Of a stretch of DNA of 12,619 bases, positions 7,452 through 12,619 are shown piece by piece. The notes below the pieces were generated by a model. It saw only the letters and a list, made by a program, of their open reading frames with translations, was not told where the DNA came from and ran no database searches. The stretch comes from PVC group bacterium (ex Bugula neritina AB1) (GTDB lineage Bacteria; GCA-001730085), in the NCBI GenBank assembly GCA_001730085.1, contig MDLB01000060.1, positions 1 to 12,619 on the forward strand, read 5' to 3'. A program made the position numbers and the translations under genes. Numbering within the stretch: position 1 is the stretch's first letter; each line of letters begins with the position of its first letter.

Positions 7452-9434
7452 TTAGAACAAAACGGTCATCACCATAAAAAACAAAAACAAAATGTAAAAT
7501 ATTTCACATACGTAAAAATAAAAAAGAGAAAAGCTAATAAAAATCGTTATAAAAACAATACCAGAATAATTATAGATGAAGCCTGTGTGAAAATATGAAA
7601 CTTGAGATCCGACTCGTTGAATCCATTGACTAAAACCAAAAGGACCAAAAAATTCAAGAATTCCTTTTTCCACATTAGAGTAAGACCAGGTATAGCAAGC
7701 TATAAAAAAAGGTTGATTAAGAATTTCAGAAAAAAACTTATCGAAGAACCATTTTTTATTGAAAAAAGTGTACACAGACCTTCCCACAGAAGTCAACTTA
7801 AATCTATAAAGCAAATTCCCTATATAAAAATAAAAAAGAAACCCAATAATAATACCTGAAAACGAAAAAACCAACGGAATTATTTTTGCGCTGATAGAAA
7901 TAAATTCCACATCAAGCAACGTATCGTTTATAGGATGCCTAAAAATTGAAGAATTAAAAAATGGAGTTGCTGCCCCAATAAACAGCTCCCTAAAAAAGAA
8001 CCCACTAAACAAGCTAAAGATAGACAAAATAAAGATGCTAAAAAACAAGTCTATTTGAATCTCATCAGACGCTTCAACAACACGCTTGTGCGCGCGAGGC
8101 TTCGAAAAAAAAACGAGATAAATCAACCGGCATGAATAAAAGCAAGTAAAAAAAGCAGCTAGAATACCACAAAGATATACAAAATGCGATTGAGTAGAAA
8201 ATACCACCAACGCCCCCTCTAGAATAGCATCCTTAGAAAAAAAGCCTGAAAAAAACGGAAACCCTCCGAGAGATAGAGACCCTACGACAAACATAGAATA
8301 GCAAAATGGAAACACTTTCAATAGACCACCGAACCTACGTATGTCCTGCTCATCTCCTATCGAGTGAATAATGCCACCAGCTGTTAGGAATAGCAGAGCT
8401 TTAAAAAACCCATGATTAACAAGATGAAAAAAGCTAACACTATAGCAAGATGTTCCACAAGAAAATACTATGTAACCGAGTTGTGAACACGTTGAATACG
8501 CAATAACCTTCTTGATATCATTTTGGAAAACGCCTATAACAGCTGCAAACAAAGCTGTCATACCTCCTACCAATGAAATAAACCAAAGAGTAAAGGCAGA
8601 GTGCTCAAAAATTTGTGAACACCTAATTACGAGAAAAACCCCAGCTGTAACTATAGTAGCCGAATGAATCAAAGCTGAAACTGGAGTTGGTCCTTCTATT
8701 GCATCTGGAAGCCAAGTGTGCAGGCCAATCTGAGCGGACTTACCTATAGCCCCAAGGAAGATAAACAACGAAACGAGATCGGCAAAATCTACATCTATAT
8801 TAAAAATAGATACTTTAGAAGTAACAAGTGAAAACTGAGAAAAAACAATTATATAGTCCACGGAACCAATTTCAAAAAACAAAATAAAGATACCTATGGC
8901 CAAAAAGAAGTCCCCTACTCGATTTACCAATATAGCCTTAATACCAGCTTTATTTGCTTGAACTCGTGTGAACCAAAAATTAATTAGAAGGTAAGAGCAT
9001 AGACCTACACCTTCCCAACCTATGAATATAAGAATAAAATTATCAGAAGTTACAAGAAGAACTATAAAAAAAGTAAAAAAAGACAAGTAAGATATAAAGC
9101 GGCCGAAATGAGGGTCATCTCTTATATAACCATACGAATATACGTGGACAAGAAGTGAAATCGTAATGACTAGCATCAATATAGAAACGGAGAGACTGTC
9201 AAAAACAAAACCAAAGTTAACCGAGAGAAAGCTAACTTTTATCCAAGTGCATAGACTATAATAGCTAGTCAAACCAATAATAACAGACTTAAAAAAAATA
9301 AACCAGGTAAAGTAAAATACAATAGACATGTTTACTACCGCCAAAAGGGCAACATAGAAACTTCCACAAAAAGTGCCTATAATTATTGATATAATAAAAC
9401 TAGAAAGAGGTAGAAAAATGATATAATTCAACAT
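7452..9434 (-). CDS. nad5: NADH dehydrogenase subunit 5 (660 aa)
   Basis: ND5 is an antiporter-like proton-pumping subunit at the distal end of the complex I membrane arm. The whole protein is hydrophobic with many membrane helices and shows the family core: GWEGVGLCSYLLINFW (139-154), NRVGDFFLAIGIF (171-183), GKSAQIGLHTWLPDAIEGPTPVSALIHSATIVTAGVFLV (231-269), and later HLVNHGFFKALLFLTAGGIIHS and GFPFFSGFFSKDAIL. The Glu of WEG and the His-rich HTW/ALIH segments, implicated in proton transfer, are present. Length is typical for protists. It runs from ATG to TAA between trnS and trnD, with no sign of an intron or frameshift. Confidence 0.99.
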   Translation of the reverse strand: MLNYIIFLPLSSFIISIIIGTFCGSFYVALLAVVNMSIVFYFTWFIFFKSVIIGLTSYYSLCTWIKVSFLSVNFGFVFDSLSVSILMLVITISLLVHVYSYGYIRDDPHFGRFISYLSFFTFFIVLLVTSDNFILIFIGWEGVGLCSYLLINFWFTRVQANKAGIKAILVNRVGDFFLAIGIFILFFEIGSVDYIIVFSQFSLVTSKVSIFNIDVDFADLVSLFIFLGAIGKSAQIGLHTWLPDAIEGPTPVSALIHSATIVTAGVFLVIRCSQIFEHSAFTLWFISLVGGMTALFAAVIGVFQNDIKKVIAYSTCSQLGYIVFSCGTSCYSVSFFHLVNHGFFKALLFLTAGGIIHSIGDEQDIRRFGGLLKVFPFCYSMFVVGSLSLGGFPFFSGFFSKDAILEGALVVFSTQSHFVYLCGILAAFFTCFYSCRLIYLVFFSKPRAHKRVVEASDEIQIDLFFSIFILSIFSLFSGFFFRELFIGAATPFFNSSIFRHPINDTLLDVEFISISAKIIPLVFSFSGIIIGFLFYFYIGNLLYRFKLTSVGRSVYTFFNKKWFFDKFFSEILNQPFFIACYTWSYSNVEKGILEFFGPFGFSQWIQRVGSQVSYFHTGFIYNYSGIVFITIFISFSLFYFYVCEIFYILFLFFMVMTVLF

Positions 9435-9468
9435 AAGAGTTTATCTAAATATGACAAAACATTATAAA

Positions 9469-9557
9469 AAGGCAAGGAAGGATTTGAACCTCCGAAAGAT
9501 TTCTATATCTTTATTGACTTTCAAAATCAACACTTTAAACCACTCAGACACTTGCCC
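9469..9557 (-). tRNA. trnS: tRNA-Ser (UGA), long variable arm
   Basis: An 89-nt class II tRNA. The acceptor is GGGCAAG/CTTGCCT and the anticodon arm TTGAT-TTTGAAA-GTCAA gives UGA. The long variable arm contains AAAGAT-ATAGAA-ATCTTT, a 6-bp stem. The T arm is GGAGG-TTCAAAT-CCTTC. The discriminator is T. It begins 5 nt after the rps11 stop and precedes nad5 by 34 nt. Confidence 0.95.
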
Positions 9558-9562
9558 TAAAA

Positions 9563-9892
9563 TTACAACCTCCGCTCTTTCTGAAGACGACATCCATTGA
9601 AAGAAGATTGAAATGAAAAAACATAATTAAAAGACAGGTACCTAGGCATAATATTAATAAAAGATTGCAAAAAAAGAAACTTATAAGAACTAAAACCGTA
9701 GATTACAACACAGACAAATGGAGATGTTTGTCTTATTGATTGAAAAAAAGAGGAAAGTTTTCTCAAAAAGATTTTTGATGATTGACTATCCTTAATATTA
9801 ACACTTGATATAAAATATGAAACTCCAAGACTGTTTTGAATAACACAATGAACATTATTTGATTTAAAAGTTAGGTATATAAAAATTTTCAT
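9563..9892 (-). CDS. rps11: Ribosomal protein S11 (109 aa)
   Basis: S11 lies on the platform of the small subunit near the mRNA exit. The C-terminal FNGCRLQKERRL (98-109) matches the family's HNGCRPxKxRRx terminus. The N-terminal SNNVHCVIQNSLGVSYFISS fits the first beta strands (NNTxVxxxDxxGNxxxxxSAG). The body is diverged and a little short against the usual 120-130 residues, mostly at the N-terminus. The ATG overlaps the rps13 stop as ATGA, indicating translational coupling or at least a shared mRNA. The order rps13-rps11 is that of the bacterial alpha operon. It ends with TAA. Confidence 0.92.
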   Translation of the reverse strand: MKIFIYLTFKSNNVHCVIQNSLGVSYFISSVNIKDSQSSKIFLRKLSSFFQSIRQTSPFVCVVIYGFSSYKFLFLQSFINIMPRYLSFNYVFSFQSSFNGCRLQKERRL

Positions 9893-10266
9893 TTATTAAA
9901 ACATAATTTAATACGCCGGTTTCTACACGTCCTTGCATTTGTGCGAGTTCGTTGACCTCTAACTGGCAGACCCTGTATTAGCCGATAAATCCTAAGACTT
10001 TTTACAGATTTTATTTGAATAATTTTAGAAGTACGCTTCTTATAATAAGACTGCCCCACTTCTAGGTCACCCTTAAAAGAAGACTCTAGTGCTTCGCATA
10101 GAAATGTTACTTGATCTTCTGAGGCTACCTTGAATGGAGCTGTTTTTATAAACCCTGTAACTTTACAAATATAGTTAATTTTATTCCTACCTATATTTGA
10201 AATTCCTGAACAAACTTGAAAAAAATTTTTAGCCATGCTAAAGTTACTTATAAGATATTTATACAT
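9889..10266 (-). CDS. rps13: Ribosomal protein S13 (125 aa)
   Basis: S13 is a small-subunit head protein that contacts the LSU and the P-site tRNA. The C-terminal signature is intact: SLRIYRLIQGLPVRGQRTRTNART (90-113), matching YRGxRHxxGLPVRGQRTxTNART. The N-terminal FQVCSGISNIGRNKINYICKVTGF corresponds to the LxxIYGIGxxxAxxICxxLG helix-turn. It starts at ATG 12 nt after the rpl5 stop and ends in TGA, overlapping the rps11 ATG by 4 nt. If TGA were Trp the protein would gain six residues (WKFLYT) before TAA. In the ancestral order rps14, rps8 and rpl6 would lie between rpl5 and rps13; here they do not. Confidence 0.96.
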   Translation of the reverse strand: MYKYLISNFSMAKNFFQVCSGISNIGRNKINYICKVTGFIKTAPFKVASEDQVTFLCEALESSFKGDLEVGQSYYKKRTSKIIQIKSVKSLRIYRLIQGLPVRGQRTRTNARTCRNRRIKLCFNK

Positions 10267-10278
10267 TTTAATTTAAAC

Positions 10279-10836
10279 TTATAAAGTAGAATGGATTTGA
10301 AAAGATCTTATATAGTTGTTGAAACTAACAGCAGGTATGCTTATATCTGAGTAATAAACAAAAGCGCTAGCCTTAACGATTGAACCCCAATTTACAAAAT
10401 CATCTAGGATAGGGTCTCCCAAAAAAAAGAAATTTGACAAGTCGAAATGTATATATTTTATTTCCTTATTACGTTGCATTTTTACTTGATGGTTCTTTAG
10501 CATCATAAAATAAGAAACACGCTCGAGAAATATATAGGTATAATTACCTCGAATAGAAACCTTAAGGCGTAGCTCCCCAACTTTACTTGCACTATTTTTT
10601 TTATATGCACATTCTATAATGGAAGCTTTTTGATACGAAAAAATTTCAAACAAATACGCAATAAACGGAAAAAAAGATGAGGGGTTAAAAGTGGATGATT
10701 CAAAAGAAAAAACTACAACAACACAAGAAATGTTCATGGTTGTATTAGGTTTTCTCTTTAGAGCAAAATTATGCTGAGATATAAGGTCTTTCTGAACAAC
10801 ACTGTTATTTATAAATGCGAAACGACTGTAGAACAT
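10279..10836 (-). CDS. rpl5: Ribosomal protein L5 (185 aa)
   Basis: L5 binds 5S rRNA in the central protuberance of the bacterial-type large subunit. The call rests on the block LRLKVSIRGNYTYIFLERVSYF (89-110), matching GxKVTLRGxxMYxFLxRLI of L5. It also rests on overall length (about 180), an N-terminal region compatible with the L5 start, and position directly after rpl14, the canonical order. The remainder is strongly diverged and Phe/Ser/Asn-rich, so alignment outside the central block is weak. The start is ATG, 6 nt after the rpl14 stop, and the stop is TAA. An rpl5 of this kind suggests, but does not show, that a mitochondrial 5S rRNA exists elsewhere. Confidence 0.84.
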   Translation of the reverse strand: MFYSRFAFINNSVVQKDLISQHNFALKRKPNTTMNISCVVVVFSFESSTFNPSSFFPFIAYLFEIFSYQKASIIECAYKKNSASKVGELRLKVSIRGNYTYIFLERVSYFMMLKNHQVKMQRNKEIKYIHFDLSNFFFLGDPILDDFVNWGSIVKASAFVYYSDISIPAVSFNNYIRSFQIHSTL

Positions 10837-10842
10837 TTCTAA

Positions 10843-11238
10843 TTAAATAATAACCTTTCTTGAAAGAGAAAACCTTATAAAATCATGCTTAAAAATATTA
10901 AATGGAATGTAAGTAACAGATCTATCAATGTAAGGCATAGAATGTTTGCCGTTAGCTAGAGTGATTACTGTAGCAAAATTTCCTCTCACATTCTTCAAAT
11001 ATATCCCCGACCCTACAGATTCCACTTCTTTTTTTGATATAAGCAAAAAACACAAAAGAACGGAACCTTTTTTAAATTTTGAGTTAGACCTATCTTTCAT
11101 CTTTAGAACAGACCCGACAAAGAAATTTTTAGAAAATTGCTTACTAAAAGAAAAGCTTTTACCACAAAAACCAATACACCTTACTTGTTTAACTCCTGAA
11201 TTATCTACAATATTAACGACACTTCTAAGTTGGACCAT
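10843..11238 (-). CDS. rpl14: Ribosomal protein L14 (131 aa)
   Basis: L14 is a large-subunit protein at the subunit interface. The N-terminal MVQLRSVVNIVDNSGVKQVRCI (1-22) matches MIQxxTxLxVADNSGAKxxxCI, and the C-terminal half keeps the beta-barrel spacing. KKGSVLLCFLLISKKE (56-71) equals the KxGDVVxAVVVRTKK strand, followed by the GSGIYLKNVRGNFATVI segment in place of GSxIxFDxNAxVLI. Length is close to the usual 120-125. It begins at ATG 19 nt after trnL and leads the rpl14-rpl5-rps13-rps11 block. It ends with TAA. Confidence 0.96.
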   Translation of the reverse strand: MVQLRSVVNIVDNSGVKQVRCIGFCGKSFSFSKQFSKNFFVGSVLKMKDRSNSKFKKGSVLLCFLLISKKEVESVGSGIYLKNVRGNFATVITLANGKHSMPYIDRSVTYIPFNIFKHDFIRFSLSRKVII

Positions 11239-11257
11239 GATTTTCTTATAAAAAAAC

Positions 11258-11335
11258 TACTCTAGGTTGGATTCGAACCAACAATTTTTAAAATAAATTT
11301 TGAGATTACCGTGTTTACCATTCCACAACAAGAGC
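11258..11335 (-). tRNA. trnL: tRNA-Leu (CAA)
   Basis: A 78-nt tRNA. The acceptor is GCTCTTG/CTAGAGT with one T-T mismatch, the D stem GTG/CAC with GG in the loop, and the T arm GTTGG-TTCGAAT-CCAAC is perfect. The discriminator is A. The anticodon loop CTCAAAA gives CAA, and the GACACG-like D region followed by CTCAAAA resembles organellar trnL(CAA). The anticodon stem GTAAT/TTTAT and the short variable arm are weak. Its 5' 21 nt overlap the 3' end of rps14. Confidence 0.85.
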
Positions 11336-11626
11336 AAATAAAGGAATTAAATATTTAACCATACTCGAAAAACGTCCTTCTCTACTAAGAGTTCTTATAG
11401 CGTATATAGAGATACGCTGTGCTGAAAAAATGGACTTTCCTTTAAATGATATAAGACAGCGGTTTCTAACTTGAGAAAAAAAGACAACCTTTTGAAAAAT
11501 GGTATGACAAAAACTAACCTTTTTAAAACGGAAAAAGTTAGAAGAAAAGCCTAGCTCAGAAAACACTTTTATTCTATGTTTTATAAACAACCGAGAATAA
11601 TTACTATTTGATATTTTTGATTTCAT
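11315..11626 (-). CDS. rps14: Ribosomal protein S14 (103 aa)
   Basis: S14 is a small-subunit head protein. The family core is residues 54-91, RNRC...GKSIFSAQRISIYAIRTLSREGRFSSMVK, matching RNRCxxTGRPRGxxRxFxLSRxxxRExAxxGxxPGxxK. The usual protein ends just after this core with KASW. Here the frame continues about a dozen residues and stops at TAA inside the D loop of trnL, an overlap of 21 nt. Exactly 97 codons precede the tRNA. Its location upstream of rpl14 is not ancestral, since it normally follows rpl5. A tRNA-like element ends 21 nt before its ATG. Confidence 0.93.
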   Translation of the reverse strand: MKSKISNSNYSRLFIKHRIKVFSELGFSSNFFRFKKVSFCHTIFQKVVFFSQVRNRCLISFKGKSIFSAQRISIYAIRTLSREGRFSSMVKYLIPLFALVVEW

Positions 11627-11647
11627 ATGTTTTAATTAAAATTTATG

Positions 11648-11702
11648 TGGAAACTGTTAGGCTTGAACTAACTCTTAAAATAATTTATAAAAATAAGTTT
11701 CC
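11648..11702 (-). other. tRNA-like element: acceptor stem plus T arm, 55 nt
   Basis: On the minus strand GGAAACT (11702-11696) pairs perfectly over 7 bp with AGTTTCC, followed by an A at the discriminator position. The 3' half carries a perfect T arm GTTAG-TTCAAGC-CTAAC whose loop fits TTCRANY. Between acceptor and T stem there are only 23 A/T-rich nt, too few for a D arm and an anticodon arm, and no 5-bp anticodon hairpin can be drawn. It lies 21 nt before the rps14 ATG, where a punctuating tRNA would be expected. It may be a decayed tRNA or a t-element recognised by tRNA-processing enzymes. Confidence 0.7.
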
Positions 11703-12240
11703 TTAAAAAACAACAATCCTTATTTTGAATTAGGTTAATTTTAAAAATAAAATCCCGACCCTAATAAACGAAAAGTACTAAAAGCTAGATGTACATATAT
11801 TAAACCTTCTTCCGGACGAATAAAATTTAAAAAACTGAAGGTAAACAGGTTAGTGAAAACTGTTTAATAAACCCCTAGAAATTAAAAGCCTTTAAGTATA
11901 GACACAAGCTAAAGTAAAAATTAATAATTATTGCGCATCTTTTTGAAAAGGTAAGGAGACAGAACTTAGAGGCGTGCTTATACCAAAGAATACCCTAAGA
12001 ATAAGCTTATAAGTGGATATAAATAAAAAAACTTTATAGCATTATTGAATGCCTTAAACATATAAATACACAGGTATAGATAAGGTATTCGCATTTAGTA
12101 TTTATGGAAGAGAGGTTGATGGTATAACAGAATAGGAAACACTATTTTAGCTAACATGAGCAAGGTAAGAAGGCAAAAAGTTAACGAGAAACTTTTTAAA
12201 AATAAAATAACCCTCCCCTTAATGTTACCCACACCACGAT
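11703..12240. other. Non-coding stretch without identified gene, about 540 nt
   Basis: No protein frame with recognisable similarity, no complete cloverleaf and no SSU or 5S rRNA landmark was found on either strand. It is AT-rich with short inverted repeats: a 7-bp TAAACAG/CTGTTTA hairpin at 11842-11866, the palindrome ATAAGCTTAT at 12001-12010, and a perfect 8-bp AAAAAGTT/AACTTTTT hairpin at 12175-12197. In an otherwise gene-packed genome this is a plausible place for transcription or replication signals, but no promoter motif can be named from one copy. Confidence 0.6.
12175..12197. repeat. Perfect 8-bp hairpin in the non-coding region
   Basis: AAAAAGTT (12175-12182) and AACTTTTT (12190-12197) form a perfect inverted repeat around a 7-nt loop. 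It lies just left of the first direct-repeat copy. Function is not evident. A-T content is high, so its significance is moderate. Confidence 0.55.
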
Positions 12241-12369
12241 AACTCAATGTGTTATACTCCCCATTGAAATTGACCCCTTTGATTAAAGGCACCTACGTTA
12301 GAACCATTTTATGTCGAGAATAAGCTGAGAATTATTTTAAGAAACAAATAAAAAACACAAACAAAAAGA
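12241..12369. repeat. Diverged direct repeat, copy 1
   Basis: Copy 1 of a direct repeat of about 125 nt, offset by about 252-255 nt from copy 2. Blocks shared exactly include CCCATTGAAATTGACC (12260-12275 here, 12512-12527 there) and CTGAGAATTATTTTAA (12325-12340 here, 12577-12592 there), with partial matches between. Two hairpins recur in both copies: TCAATG/CATTGA (12244-12249 with 12262-12267) and CCTTT/AAAGG (12276-12289). Conservation of blocks and stems with drift in loops suggests a structured element rather than a recent duplication. Confidence 0.75.
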
Positions 12370-12411
12370 GTATTATTAGATAACTTTCATATATAAATAA
12401 TACATTTCTCT

Positions 12412-12476
12412 GAGGGTGGTATATGAGGTAATAAGGTGAGATTCATTCTAAAAATGAGCTAAACCCTCGCCACCCC
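12412..12476. other. Extended three-tier stem-loop between repeat copies
   Basis: Three nested inverted repeats form one long imperfect hairpin. The outer stem is GGGTGG (12414-12419) with CCACCC (12470-12475). The middle stem is GAGG (12425-12428) with CCTC (12465-12468). The apical stem is TCATT (12443-12447) with AATGA (12453-12457) around a 5-nt loop. The outer stem is GC-rich in an AT-rich setting, which makes a chance origin less likely. It could be a structured RNA, a replication or transcription signal, or a processing site. No known family was recognised. Confidence 0.5.
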
Positions 12477-12495
12477 TTGATCTCCGCGGCGAACC

Positions 12496-12619
12496 AACTC
12501 AATATACGGCTCCCATTGAAATTGACCTTTTTAATTAAAGTTGTCAATTTTAGGTCGTTTTATGTCAAAAAATGCACTGAGAATTATTTTAAAAAACAAA
12601 CACAAATAAAAAAAGTCTG
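12496..12619. repeat. Diverged direct repeat, copy 2 (runs to window edge)
   Basis: Copy 2 of the repeat described at 12241-12369. It contains the hairpin TCAAT/ATTGA (12499-12503 with 12515-12519). Next to it is a two-tier hairpin at 12519-12550: AAATTGAC pairs with GTCAATTT over 8 bp, enclosing CTTT/AAAG. The inner stem corresponds in position to CCTTT/AAAGG of copy 1. The A-rich end may continue beyond the window, so further copies could follow. Confidence 0.72.

Noticed and set aside
2529-11251. Plus-strand open frames of 70-101 codons opposite cox3, rpl2, tatC, nad5 and rpl14
   Set aside because: Each is antisense to a firmly identified gene, has no family similarity and carries the composition expected of a shadow frame.
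11957-11983. GACAGAAC followed by GCTTAT on the plus strand, resembling the RNase P RNA CR-V motif
   Set aside because: No convincing CR-I partner and no closing P1/P2 pairing were found, and all other genes are on the minus strand. A covariance-model search would decide.
12095-12292. A 65-codon minus-strand frame starting at GTG
   Set aside because: It has no ATG start and no similarity to a known family, and it overlaps the direct repeat. The related frame in copy 2 breaks off after about 35 codons. A short shared peptide (LIK-x-VNFNG) reflects the conserved DNA block and is not evidence of coding.
12450-12515. Plus-strand segment with GGCGAAC and a TTGA/TCAA stem, loosely like the loop C region of 5S rRNA
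   Set aside because: Helix I and loop E could not be built, and the second repeat copy lacks the motif. Only suggestive; a search with mitochondrial and permuted 5S models would be needed.
12481-12515. GAGCCGTAT on the minus strand, like the start of group II intron domain V
   Set aside because: The complementary GTACGGTTC strand and GAAA-capped stem are absent, and no interrupted gene is nearby.

Overview
This window is a piece of a compact, AT-rich mitochondrial genome from a protist. Reasons: it encodes respiratory-chain and ATP synthase subunits (cox3, nad3, nad5, atp6, atp8, atp9), a bacterial-type set of mitochondrial ribosomal proteins (rpl2, rpl5, rpl14, rpl16, rps3, rps11, rps13, rps14, rps19), the twin-arginine translocase gene tatC, and mitochondrial LSU rRNA. 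Animals and fungi do not carry this set. It fits algal or heterotrophic protist lineages such as stramenopiles or cryptists; the lineage is an inference and I cannot fix it from this window. No in-frame TGA occurs in any protein gene and all visible tryptophans are TGG, so the standard code is the simplest reading, with TGA as a rare stop (cox3, atp6, rps13).

Layout. Every recognised gene lies on the minus strand, so transcription runs from high to low coordinates. In transcription order: a roughly 920-base non-coding stretch with a diverged direct repeat (11703-12619); a 55-nt tRNA-like element; rps14; trnL(CAA); rpl14-rpl5-rps13-rps11; trnS(UGA); nad5; trnD; nad3; trnK; atp8; trnG; trnF; trnY; tatC; rpl2-rps19-rps3-rpl16; trnC; trnE; cox3; atp6; trnM(CAU); atp9; and the 5' part of rnl, which leaves the window at its left edge. 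Spacers are mostly 3-45 nt, several genes overlap, and tRNAs sit between blocks in the way expected of a tRNA-punctuated polycistronic transcript.

The ribosomal protein genes are two remnants of the ancestral S10/spc/alpha operons. One keeps rpl2-rps19-rps3-rpl16. The other joins rpl14-rpl5 directly to rps13-rps11, with rps14 moved upstream of rpl14 and rps8 and rpl6 absent from their usual place. rps19 looks truncated at its N-terminus.

The most unusual observations are: (1) a 55-nt element with a perfect acceptor stem and a canonical T arm but no room for normal D and anticodon arms, placed just before rps14; (2) the atp8 reading frame passing through the whole of trnG; (3) rps14 stopping inside trnL; and (4) the repeat-bearing structured non-coding region on the right. 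I saw no mobile element, CRISPR array, intron or defence-type system.
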